Shown: positions 55,968 through 63,717 of the stretch, piece after piece | How the letters are laid out: each line of letters starts with the position of its first letter | Position numbering within the stretch: position 1 is the stretch's first letter | From: CBDCFL01 sp965216135 | GTDB lineage: Bacteria; Pseudomonadota; Alphaproteobacteria; Rhodobacterales; Rhodobacteraceae | Reading direction: 5' to 3' | Assembly (NCBI GenBank): GCA_965216135.1 | Contig: CBDCFL010000021.1 | Coordinates: 62,001-126,000, forward strand | DNA length: 64,000 bases | Position numbers and translations under genes: made by a program | Notes under the pieces: model-generated | Seen by the model: the letters and a program-made list of their open reading frames with translations, nothing else | Told to the model about the DNA's origin: nothing | The model's database searches: none

Positions 55968-57125
55968 CCAGCGGCATTTAACATTGACCGATATGGGCCC
56001 ATTTTCGCATTCCGATTGATGTGATGGTTTCGGGCTGTGCGATGAGCTTGTTCCAAGCTTCGCATCCAGCATCGACGATGGCATTGTAGTCTTCGAACAC
56101 GCGGTTGGAGAGCCAATTGGCGCGCAAGTACTGCCAGATATTTTCCACCGGGTTCAGTTCCGGAGCGCGCGATGGCAGCAGGATGATGGTGAGGTTCTTC
56201 GGGACTTTGAGTTTGCCGGTGGTGTGCCATCCGGCCCGATCCATCAGCACAACCGCATGGGCCTTTCGGGCGACGTGGCGGCTGATCTCGTCGAGATGCA
56301 TCTGCATGGCTTGCGCGTCCGCCCAAGGCAGCATGAGCGCCGCCCCCTTGCCGTGAGCCGGACAGATGGCGCCGAACAGATAGGCGTTGTGATAGCGCTG
56401 ATCGGCCGGCTGGCGGGGGCGCGTGCCCTTTCTCGCCCACAGGCGCGTCAGGCCATTCTTCTGGCCAAGGCGTGCTTCGTCCTGGAACCAGATCTCCACC
56501 GGCGTTCCCGCTGGCAGGTCAGCTATATGCACCTGGAGCGTGTCGGCGAAGTTTTTTTTAAACGCCTCGATGATCCGCTTATCCTGCCTGGGATGCTGCG
56601 GGCGGGCGCTGATATGGGCAAAGCCCAGTTCGCCAAGCAGTCTGGATATCCCGCGCTCGGAATAGATGACGCCAAAGCGCGCCTCGATCACCCGCTTCAG
56701 GTCGATCCGCCGCCAGCGGACAACCCCGTCCACCGCCGGATCGGGGCCGGTCTCGACAATCTCGCCAAGTTCTTTCATCTGGACATCGCTCAGGTAGCGC
56801 GTCCGGCCCGCGCCCTTGCGGTTGGTGAGGCCATCCGGTCCCTCTTCGTTGAACCGGTGAACCCAGTCCCGCAGGGTTTGGCGATCCATCCCACCGATCC
56901 TTGCGGCCTCTCCACGGCGCATGCCATCGTAGACCGCCGCAAGAGACAACAGACGGCGGCTCTGCCGGGCATCCTTGCAACGGCTGGCGAGTTTACGAAG
57001 GTGGCGGGCATCAAAGTCGCGACGAAGCGGAACACTGGCTGGCATGGCGATCCTCCTTTGCCAACCTTGAATCAGATCAAAACCGATTTGGGAATCCCCA
57101 CAGAGTCAGAAATTGATGCCGTTGG
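55968..57125 (-). mobile_element. IS630-family element, copy 2
   Basis: Tips CCAGCGGC and GCCGTTGG with TA on both sides (55966-55967, 57126-57127). It split the ImmA/IrrE gene. It is related to but clearly different from copies 1 and 3. Confidence 0.9.
55978..57045 (-). CDS. IS630-family transposase, single frame (copy 2)
   Basis: 355 residues: helix-turn-helix (RRGEAARIGGMDRQTLRDWV), then QDEARLGQKNGLTRLW, VLMDRAGWHTTGKL and APELNPVENIWQYLR with the DDE residues. The coding strand has eight A where copy 1 has seven, and the frame is whole: AFKKNFADTL. Confidence 0.93.
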   Translation of the reverse strand: MPASVPLRRDFDARHLRKLASRCKDARQSRRLLSLAAVYDGMRRGEAARIGGMDRQTLRDWVHRFNEEGPDGLTNRKGAGRTRYLSDVQMKELGEIVETGPDPAVDGVVRWRRIDLKRVIEARFGVIYSERGISRLLGELGFAHISARPQHPRQDKRIIEAFKKNFADTLQVHIADLPAGTPVEIWFQDEARLGQKNGLTRLWARKGTRPRQPADQRYHNAYLFGAICPAHGKGAALMLPWADAQAMQMHLDEISRHVARKAHAVVLMDRAGWHTTGKLKVPKNLTIILLPSRAPELNPVENIWQYLRANWLSNRVFEDYNAIVDAGCEAWNKLIAQPETITSIGMRKWAHIGQC

Positions 57126-57773
57126 TATAAAGGCTCCTGCCTCGTGCTGCCTCGTGTTTGCGTGCTGCTGCCAAATAACAAATTCATTACCCCAGTGTCC
57201 GGATCATGATCCTTTTTTGGGTGCCAATCATCCGGCCATTGCGGGAAACCACGATACACTTGCGGCCATGTGGACCATAGCAAATCAACATGGATTCCGA
57301 GCTGTCGAGATCAACGTAGCGCAGTGCAGTGGCCTTCCGGCTCACATCAAACGCCTCGGCCAGTTCGTCAATCGAAGAAAAGGACGGGGTCTTGAAATCC
57401 CTCATGCGCCGCGCAAAAATATACCGAGGCATGATGAGATCAGCAGCATAGCGATCCGCTTCGCGTTCCTTTGCCGCGCCCTTCCCATTAACCGCGCCAA
57501 TATCCTGATTCGAGCAAGAAAGTATCTGATTTCTGTGTCTTTGCCAGTGACCAATCTCATGCGCGAGGGAAAATCTCGCGCGCCTTACGCCAAATAAATC
57601 GTCGATTGTAATGATCGCTCGATCCGCGATACCGGTGATCTTGGCTTCGCAAGATTCTAGTCGGCGATATCTGACTTTGGCGCCCATGGTCCAGGCCAAA
57701 GCTTCCAGATCGATATGGTGGGGATCTGATACCCCGTGGCGCATCAGATATTCTTCTGCATGCGACAATTGCC

Positions 57774-58193
57774 TCACTGCTTGTGATCCTTGGTGAAGCT
57801 CACGCCAAGTTCTCTGAGATCTTCGAGTAGCTCAAAAACTTCTCGATCAGGCATTTCTCCGCTCTTGGCATTGCGCGCAGCCTGCGTCATCTGAGGCAAT
57901 TCTTTTGCAGCCCGCGCGATCAAATCGCGGGCTTCGGCCGCCGTGACTGGCTTCTGGCCGCCTGAACTGCGACGAGAAGCATCCATCTCTTGGCGTGCGT
58001 TAAGTAAAGATTTCCGACCCGCCTTCAAACGGGCACTGTCCATCAAACTGTCAAATGCCTTTGCCGCATCCTCAACGCTGGCACCCTCCGCATCCAATTC
58101 TGCAATGATTTCTTCGTCAGGCATGTTGAAAATTGCATCAACGACATTGTCAGCAAGATCGAACAGTTCATCGCGTTTCGACTTGGTGGTCAT
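57774..58193 (-). CDS. 139-residue protein between sigma factor and ImmA
   Basis: Mostly helical and acidic: NVVDAIFNMPDEEIIAELDA, then DAAKAFDSLMDSARLKAGRK, a basic stretch and AAEARDLIARAAKELPQM. No family is recognised. Its ATG overlaps the sigma gene stop (TCATGA) and its own stop overlaps the ImmA start by four bases, so all three products were made in ratio. Location between a sigma factor and a protease suggests a regulator of the sigma factor that the protease cuts; that is inference only. Confidence 0.75.
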   Translation of the reverse strand: MTTKSKRDELFDLADNVVDAIFNMPDEEIIAELDAEGASVEDAAKAFDSLMDSARLKAGRKSLLNARQEMDASRRSSGGQKPVTAAEARDLIARAAKELPQMTQAARNAKSGEMPDREVFELLEDLRELGVSFTKDHKQ

Positions 58194-58687
58194 GATACAC
58201 TCCGTTCGTTTTGATACCGATCCAACATCCGATTGATGCGCTTGTGGATCGTTGCAATCTCACTTTTAGTGACACCAGCGGCGTCACACAGGGCTTTCCC
58301 CCGCAAGCCGTCAAAGCCCCCAAAAGGACAAGCTGAGTCTTCTCGCAGCCTTTGCATTCATCAAGAAGAAACGCTTGAAACGCCTCTTCGTTTTCAGACG
58401 ACAGCAGCGCCTGTTCAGGCGACTTCTGATTTGGATCCGCTTTCATGGCGGTCAGAAGATTGTAGTCAGCATGGGTTGTTTCCAATGCCGCCGCCTCTTC
58501 CCGGCGTTTGCGCCACTCGACCCTACTGCTAGCCAGCGAACGCATCGTGCTCGCCATAAAGGTCAACGCATCCAGATCACTACGGCAATTCCGCCGATTT
58601 TGAGGGTCCACTTCAAAGACCTTCAACATCGCCTCTTGCAGTAGGTCCTCGGGTTCCATATCGCCCGCCACAGCCGCGTATTTCTTA

Positions 58688-59656
58688 GTGTCCGTCCGGG
58701 GACTTTATGAGTCGGATGAATCGGTTATCCGGCGCGCCCTCTTGAAGAGCTGAATCAGCTGTGATTCTCTGGGGTGGTGAATTTGCTCTTGAGGTGCCCC
58801 ATGTGGACTGCCGACAACCGCCCGCGCTACAACCGCGACAAACTGCGTTATCCGAGCGACCTGACCGATGCGGAATGGGCGCATATCGAGCCGCTGATCC
58901 CGCCGGGCAAGCCCGGCGGCGGCAAACGGCGCGTCGCTATCCGCGAGGTGATCAACGGCGTGATGTACATTCTGAGCACCGGCTGCCAGTGGCGCGCGCT
59001 GCCCAAGGATTTGCCGCCCAGAAGCACCGTGCATGATTACCTCGGCCTGTGGAACTGGGACGGCACGCTGGATCGCATCCATCATGCGCTCTACCTCAAG
59101 TGCCGCGAGAAAGCCGCGCGCGAAGCCAGCCCCACGGCCTGCATCATCGACAGTCAGAGTGTGAAAAGCGCTGAAAAAGGGGGGCTCGCATCGACAGCCA
59201 CGGCTTCGATGCCGGCAAGTTGATCAAGGGCAAGAAGCGGCATGTTCTGGTCGATACGCAAGGCTTGCTGCTGCACGGCATCGTCACCGCCGCCGACGTT
59301 CAGGATCGCGACGGCGGTCTCGCGCTGCTGGCGACCTTGTTCGGTCTGTTTCCCTTTCTCGGGAAATTGTTCGCCGACAGCGCCTATCAGGGGCCGGTCT
59401 TTCACCGCGCCCTGGCCGGCATCCTGCCCGATCTCGAGACCGAGATCGTCAAGCGATCCGATCGGGTGAAGGGCTTCGTCGTCCAGCCCAGGCGTTGGGT
59501 GGTCGAACGCACCATCGCCTGGCTCAACCGCTGCCGCCGACTGGCCAAGGACTGGGAGAACCTCAACCGCAACGCGCTCGCCTTCATCATGCTCGCGTCC
59601 ATTCGACTCATGCTCCGAAAACTCTGTAATCCTACATAAAGTCTCCGGACGGACTC
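58688..59656 (+). mobile_element. IS5-family element, copy 2 (inverted relative to copy 1)
   Basis: 969 bp, with tips GTGTCCGTCCGG and CCGGACGGACTC and TTA on both sides (58685-58687, 59657-59659). Protein differences from copy 1 are Asp for Glu in STVHDYLG and Met for Lys in AFIMLAS. Confidence 0.93.
58801..59639 (+). CDS. IS5-family transposase by -1 frameshifting (copy 2)
   Basis: ATG 58801 opens MWTADNRPRYNRDKLRYPSD; the frame switch is at GAAAAAGGGGGG as in copy 1, and the second frame ends at 59639. DDE residues are in IIDSQSVK, FADSAYQG and VVERTIAWL. Both copies look capable of function. Confidence 0.88.
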
Positions 59657-59810
59657 TTAGCGATCATGCGCAGCCGCTGCTTGTCGACAGGGCTGAGTGC
59701 CTCAAGCTCCTTGTGAAGCTCTAGCGGCTCCTTGATATGTGCAGGCTCGATTGCGCCCAATGTTTTGGGGCTTATAACTCTGCCTTGATTTAGGGCCGTC
59801 CCGCACAATA

Positions 59811-61232
59811 TCATGTGGTGTCGAGAACATTCTGAGTTGACCGGTTTATGTACCATATGAGTTGACCGCTTCTGCCGGGCAGGGCACGGCGCGGCCGTTG
59901 CGGTTTCTGCCCTGTGGGGAAGTGGTCGGTCGCGGAGCGGCTGTCCACTTGTCCACAGGGCGCCGGTCGGTCGCGTCGAAGCGGGTCACGCGGCCTCGCG
60001 GGTTCCGCCTGGCTGTCGATCGGTCCGACGGCCATCGGCGTGGTATCGCGCCAGACATCGCGGTCCATGGAAGACGGCCATTGTGCCGTCGGGGTATTCG
60101 TGGACGCGGACCCTGGCCTTGACGTAACTTTGGCCTTAACGTAGTGGTGGCGATGGCGGTCTGCCGGGATCTGCAGGCTCAAGTTCTTGTAGCGCACCGT
60201 GTTGTCATTGCCGACCACACGGTCCTCCTGCACACAGAGGATGTCCGCCAGGTTGCCGGCGAACGGCACGAAGGCGGAGCCTGTGTCCTCGGCCGGCCGG
60301 GCGAAGCGGGCATTGTGGGCCGGCAGGAAGTCCTCTTTCAGGAACCGGTTGGCGGCCGCCATATCGGTGATGCCGGCGAGCTCGAGTTCCTGCGGCAGGC
60401 GTTTCTGCAGGGTGCCGAACATGCGCTCCGAGCGGCCCCGGGCCTCCGGCGAATAGGCCGGGATCAGCTCAATACCGAGTTGCTGCAGGGCACGTCCGAC
60501 CTGGGTTGGATTGTCCTTGTCGACCTTGCCGCCGGCCTCCGGCGTGTGCCAATAGTGCGAGGCCCGGTCTGCATAAAGCGAGCAGAACAGCCCCATGGCC
60601 GACCCCACCTCCAGCAGCGCCACAAAGCTCGACATGGTGCCCTCCTCGGCGACGAAGAAGGCGGAATAGATCTCCGAAGTGGCATCGTCCATGGTCACGA
60701 TCAGGTCCCAGTACTGACCCGGCACCCATTGGTGCGTGGAGCCGTCCTGGTGCAACATCATGCCGACCATCGGCCGGCGCGGCCGCTTGCGGCGGTGCAC
60801 GCCGCGCCGCGGCGCCGGCGCGACCCGGCCGTGCGCCTGGAGCGTCAGCCGCACCCAGTTGTAACTGCGCGTGACGTCGTGCTTTGCAACCAGCTTCTCC
60901 CAGAAGTGCCAGGCGGTGAAATGCCGGTACCTGGTATCGAACAGATCCAACAGTGCCACCACCTCGTCGACCCCGGCGCGGCGCGCGGAAACCCGACCCA
61001 GGCGGCGGTCGTAAAGACCCTCCGCGCCCTCGGCCTCAAAGCGATCGCGCCAGCGTCGGAACGTGCGCTCGGACATGCCCAGGATCTCGGCTGCCTCCAG
61101 CTGGCTCAACTCACCCCTGTAGGTGCGTCCGTAAACCTCATCGAACTTCATCAATCTCAACCCCTGTAACTGCTCTGTCCGGCGCATCAGCTCCTCCACT
61201 TCCTGGAGGAGTTCTAATGCCGGACAGATCAT
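59811..61232 (-). CDS. IS481-family transposase with altered C terminus
   Basis: Open frame of 473 codons. Helix-turn-helix (LSQLEAAEILGMSERTFRRW), then DDE core: MLHQDGSTHQWV, VTMDDATSEIYSAFF and PAYSPEARGRSERMFGTLQK. Past residue 370 a 17-bp tandem duplication (60110-60143) shifts the frame; the ancestral frame reads VRVHEYPDGTMAVFHGP and stops at 59986. The present frame runs out of the element into flanking DNA. The catalytic core is unaffected; activity is uncertain. Confidence 0.85.
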   Translation of the reverse strand: MICPALELLQEVEELMRRTEQLQGLRLMKFDEVYGRTYRGELSQLEAAEILGMSERTFRRWRDRFEAEGAEGLYDRRLGRVSARRAGVDEVVALLDLFDTRYRHFTAWHFWEKLVAKHDVTRSYNWVRLTLQAHGRVAPAPRRGVHRRKRPRRPMVGMMLHQDGSTHQWVPGQYWDLIVTMDDATSEIYSAFFVAEEGTMSSFVALLEVGSAMGLFCSLYADRASHYWHTPEAGGKVDKDNPTQVGRALQQLGIELIPAYSPEARGRSERMFGTLQKRLPQELELAGITDMAAANRFLKEDFLPAHNARFARPAEDTGSAFVPFAGNLADILCVQEDRVVGNDNTVRYKNLSLQIPADRHRHHYVKAKVTSRPGSASTNTPTAQWPSSMDRDVWRDTTPMAVGPIDSQAEPARPRDPLRRDRPAPCGQVDSRSATDHFPTGQKPQRPRRALPGRSGQLIWYINRSTQNVLDTT

Positions 61233-61269
61233 TTGTTACATTGACCGGCCATATCACGTGTTATCGACA
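59819..61269 (-). mobile_element. IS481-family element
   Basis: 1,451 bp with tips TGTCGAGAACA and the complement TGTCGATAACA. CACAATATCATGTGG is duplicated at both ends (59804-59818 and 61270-61284), a 15-bp target duplication. It is placed at the start codon region of the sigma gene. Confidence 0.92.
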
Positions 61270-61323
61270 CACAATATCATGTGGTTGACCGATAACGGGC
61301 ACCAACCTACAGTGGCCGGTAAT

Positions 61324-61431
61324 CGCGAATCATCGCGGTGGCCATCAACGCAAAAGCCGGACTGTGTAGGTCCGGCCCAGCGCCCCGAAAGGGGATTTGG
61401 TGGTCCCGTGTAACCCGAGAAGGAGCACGAG
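61324..61431 (+). ncRNA. Strongly folded region, possible structured RNA or leader
   Basis: GCCGGAC TGTGTAG GTCCGGC (61356-61376) is a seven-base-pair hairpin, followed by CCCC GAAA GGGG (61383-61394) with a GNRA tetraloop inside an outer CCA/TGG pairing. CGCG repeats upstream may pair as well. It is followed by CCCGAGAAGGAGCACGAG. No protein frame explains it. It lies upstream of the small gene broken by IS630 copy 3. Confidence 0.4.
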
Positions 61432-61525
61432 ACGGAACAAAAAGCATAAGAATCATACCGATTCCTGCGAGCCCGTCAAGTGCGCTCTCTCCATAAAGGA
61501 GAATACTATGACGGGACTACTAATA

Positions 61526-62686
61526 CCAACGGTCATTGATCAGAACCCATGCGTCCATTTGCGCATGCCGAGGGACATGATCTTCCATGGTTGGTCGATG
61601 AGGTTGTTCCAGGCTTGGCAGCACAGCGCGACGATGTCTTCGTAGGATTTGAAGATCCGGTTCGACAACCAGTTGTCGCGCATGAATTGCCAGACATTCT
61701 CCACCGGGTTCAACTCGGGCGATCGTGGCGGCAGCGCCAGGACGGTGATGTTGTCGGGGATCGCCAGCTTGGGCGTCAAGTGCCAACCGGCCTGATCGAC
61801 GATCAGCACCGCATGGGCGCCGGGATCGACGGCGGCACTGATCTCGATGAGGTGCGCCGCCATGGCGTCGGTGTCGCACCAAGGCATGACCAGCCCGGCG
61901 CCTTTCCCCTTCGCGGGACAGATCGCGCCGAAGATATAGGCCCATTCGGTGCGCTGGTCGCGGGGCACCCGCGGGCGCGTGCCACGTCTGGCCCATCGGC
62001 GTGTGAGCTTATTCTTCTGGCCGATGCGGGCTTCATCTTGCCACCACAGCTCTATCTCGACGCCTTTCGGGAGCCTCGCCCGGATCTTCGCCAGTTCGGC
62101 GGGGAAGTTTTTTTTAAAAGCCTCGACGGCCAGCTCGTTTTGCGCGTAGTGGCGCGGCCGCGCCGAGATCTTGGCGAAGCCGAGCGCCTTCAACTCGCGC
62201 CCGACCGTGGTCTCGTCGAGCGAGATGGCGAACGTCTCCAAGAGCCACCGCGCCAGGTCCTTGCGCCGCCAGCGCACGACGCCGTCGACCGCCAGGACCG
62301 GGCCGGCCTCAACAACCTCCGCCAGTGCGCGGCGGTGATCGGCGTTGAGCTTCGAGGGTGCGCCCGGTGACTTCCCATCGACCAGCCCGTCCGGTCCGCG
62401 GGCGTTGAAGCGCAGCACCCAGTCGCGAATGATCTGCAGACCGACGCCGCCGATCCGCGACGCATCCGTCCTGCTGCCACCATCGTAGACCTCGGCCAAC
62501 GCCAGCAGACGACGGCTCTGGGTCGCGTCCCTGGTCCTCTTCGCGAGGCGCCGCAGTGAGACGCTGTCAAAATCGTTCCGTAAGTCGATAGGCGCTGCCA
62601 TGGCGAACCTCATTGGTTCACCACATTGAGTCAGAGATCGGACCGCTTGGGAATCCCCAACGTGAGTCAGGCATTCCGCTCGGTGG
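61526..62686 (-). mobile_element. IS630-family element, copy 3
   Basis: Tips CCAACGGTC and CTCGGTGG (imperfect) with TA on both sides (61524-61525, 62687-62688). It lies in a small gene. Confidence 0.88.
61540..62601 (-). CDS. IS630-family transposase, single frame (copy 3)
   Basis: About 353 residues from ATG 62601 (MAAPIDLRNDFDSVSLRRLA); an upstream in-frame start lies outside the element. WWQDEARIGQKNKLTRRW, VLIVDQAGWHLTPKL and SPELNPVENVWQFMRDN give the DDE residues. Eight A in AFKKNFPAEL keep it in one frame. Confidence 0.93.
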   Translation of the reverse strand: MAAPIDLRNDFDSVSLRRLAKRTRDATQSRRLLALAEVYDGGSRTDASRIGGVGLQIIRDWVLRFNARGPDGLVDGKSPGAPSKLNADHRRALAEVVEAGPVLAVDGVVRWRRKDLARWLLETFAISLDETTVGRELKALGFAKISARPRHYAQNELAVEAFKKNFPAELAKIRARLPKGVEIELWWQDEARIGQKNKLTRRWARRGTRPRVPRDQRTEWAYIFGAICPAKGKGAGLVMPWCDTDAMAAHLIEISAAVDPGAHAVLIVDQAGWHLTPKLAIPDNITVLALPPRSPELNPVENVWQFMRDNWLSNRIFKSYEDIVALCCQAWNNLIDQPWKIMSLGMRKWTHGF

Positions 62687-62921
62687 TATAAGCGACCGTA
62701 TCTTTCCATCGCCTCCACAAGGACAACTGTCCTTGTTGGCCGACGCTCTGCGCCGCTATCCCGTTCGCCAGTCGGCGCGAACGGGACTTGCCCAGTGCTT
62801 GGCACCGCAAAAGCAGACCTATGAGTTGTTAGTCGAGATGGGCCTTGAAACAAAACTCGCGCTTGACCGTGGAAAAACCATCACCGTGTGGCGTTGTCGG
62901 TGAACGTGAGTCCCGCCGAGT

Positions 62922-62960
62922 GGTCAGGCAGGGCTCATACCCACGAGAAGGAGAGTTCTC
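62922..62960 (+). promoter_or_regulatory. Leader hairpins covering a ribosome binding site (1)
   Basis: GGGCTCATACCC is followed by GAGAAGGAGAGTTCTC (62945-62960), in which GAGAA pairs with TTCTC and the GGAG is in the loop; the ATG follows at once. The same layout recurs at 63,337-63,374. Confidence 0.55.
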
Positions 62961-63281
62961 ATGAGTTACACGGCTAGTTGGTTAGGCCATGAGTTTACAG
63001 TGTATCAACCGGACGACAATTGGCGCGAAGTTGGCGGTCTATATATCTTCGCTGGCTTGGTGTCAGACGAGCAAGGGAAGTCTCTATGGCGTCCCTTCTA
63101 CATTGGTCAGACCCAAAACTTCGCAGAGCGTCTTCCCACTCACGAAGATTGGCCGGAGGCGGAGCTACTGGGTGCGACCCACATTCACGCAATGGTACTC
63201 CAGGACGCGCGGAGCCGGGCGAAGAGGGAGCAAGATCTGGTTCAACGCTTCCAGCCTCGATTGAATGTGCAGTTAAAGTAG
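62961..63281 (+). CDS. GIY-YIG nuclease-like protein
   Basis: 106 residues. GGLYIFAGL and RPFYIGQTQNFAERL are the two strands and following helix of the GIY-YIG fold, and KREQDLVQRFQPRLN supplies the late Glu and Asn. It is shorter than homing or repair enzymes and has no extra DNA-binding domain. The role is unknown; such small proteins occur in mobile regions. Its ribosome site is in a hairpin. Confidence 0.75.
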   Translation: MSYTASWLGHEFTVYQPDDNWREVGGLYIFAGLVSDEQGKSLWRPFYIGQTQNFAERLPTHEDWPEAELLGATHIHAMVLQDARSRAKREQDLVQRFQPRLNVQLK

Positions 63282-63336
63282 TAGACATAGCCAATTCCTT
63301 TATATCTAGCGCTCAAAGAAGGTCCAGCCCGTTGGC

Positions 63337-63374
63337 GCGGGCAGGGCTCAACCCACAAAGAAGGAGATTTCCTT
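63337..63374 (+). promoter_or_regulatory. Leader hairpins covering a ribosome binding site (2)
   Basis: GGGCTCAACCC then AAGGAGATTTCCTT (63361-63374), a palindrome with AAGGA paired to TCCTT, ending directly at the ATG of the next gene. Upstream GCCCGTTGGCGCGGGC forms another hairpin. Confidence 0.55.
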
Positions 63375-63624
63375 ATGAGCGACGAACTTTCTCTTCCTGC
63401 ATCTCGTCGAAGCGTCGGATCATGGCTTCGCATATCTATCTGCTGAAGCACTTTGTCATTTGGATCGGTCGCATAAGGGTTTGGCCCAGGAGGCACTTGA
63501 ACTTCTCGGGAAGGGGATGATTGAGGTTCAGCGTGATCCACGTCTTTCTCAGGATGACCGTGAGCAGCTTTGCTACATTTGGTCTGAGTTCCGGGGGCAG
63601 GTTCTGAATTTGAAAAAGAAGTAG
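63375..63624 (+). pseudogene. Small gene with probable one-base frameshift
   Basis: From ATG 63375 the frame reads MSDELSLPASRRS and stops after 23 codons. A second frame from about 63,405 reads HLVEASDHGFAYLSAEALCH, LDRSHKGLAQEALELLGKGM and IEVQRDPRLSQDDREQLCYI, ending LKKK at TAG 63622-63624. The second frame is protein-like and lacks its own start, so one base has probably been lost or gained near 63,400. No family is recognised. Confidence 0.5.
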
Positions 63625-63649
63625 ACATGCTAAAGAAGTAGACATGCTG
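63616..63649 (+). repeat. 17-bp tandem duplication at a gene end
   Basis: AAGAAGTAGACATGCTA is followed directly by AAGAAGTAGACATGCTG, one base different. The first copy holds the TAG stop of the small gene. Confidence 0.85.
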
Positions 63650-63717
63650 AAGTCCTCTCGACTATAAAGGTCAAGAGGGGTGCGCCCCTTCAATCTCCCT
63701 TCCTGCGAGCATGTCAG

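Larger units (their letters stand above)
55794..57777 (-). pseudogene. ImmA/IrrE-family metallopeptidase, frameshifted and split by IS630
   Basis: The first part (57777 to about 57260) reads MRQLSHAEEYLMRHGVSDPH and carries the zinc motif AHEIGHWQRH and READRYAADLIMP. A one-base loss near 57,260 shifts the frame: the native one stops at 57187, while the next gives GFPQWPDDWHPKKDHDPDTG and VMNLLFGSS. It runs to the IS630 tip at 57126. Beyond the element, joined through one TA, the same frame continues YYPASGFFGRYGTEEFGVYA and EVLTLIIP to a stop at 55794. The rebuilt protein is about 270 residues. ImmA/IrrE proteases cut repressors or regulators. Confidence 0.85.
58190..59816 (-). pseudogene. 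ECF-like sigma factor, split by IS5 and frameshifted
   Basis: The N-terminal part (59657-59816) reads ...EALSPVDKQRLRMIAK; across the IS5 element, with one TTA retained, it continues KYAAVAGDMEPEDLLQEAML, the region-2 pattern of sigma-70 family factors, then SSRVEWRKRREEA. In the CCCCC at 58317-58321 one base is missing; the other frame goes on FDGLRGKALCDAAGVTKSEI and ATIHKRINRMLDRY, a region-4 helix-turn-helix, to TGA at 58190. The likely start lies in the 15-bp duplication made by IS481. Three lesions make it inactive. Confidence 0.8.
61480..62903 (+). pseudogene. Small gene split by IS630 copy 3
   Basis: After the element a frame reads SDRIFPSPPQGQLSLLADAL and then ALDRGKTITVWRCR to a stop at 62903. 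Before it an ATG at 61508, with AAAGGAG upstream, reads MTGLL. With one TA kept at the join, that ATG meets a stop at once, while a frame from GTG 61480 (RSLHKGEYYDGTTNI) stays open into SDRIF. Which start is real cannot be told. No family is recognised. Confidence 0.4.

Noticed and set aside
56224..57597. 457-codon open frame on the plus strand over IS630 copy 2 and ImmA
   Set aside because: It crosses an IS boundary and is antisense to two recognised genes.
57187..57777. Complete 196-residue ImmA protein
   Set aside because: The expected C-terminal half is found in the next frame and beyond the IS, so this is a truncated product.
60144..61169. 341-codon open frame opposite the IS481 transposase
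   Set aside because: Antisense shadow; no motif.
62613..62688. Start of the small gene at 62613
   Set aside because: That ATG lies inside the IS630 end, so it is not the native start.
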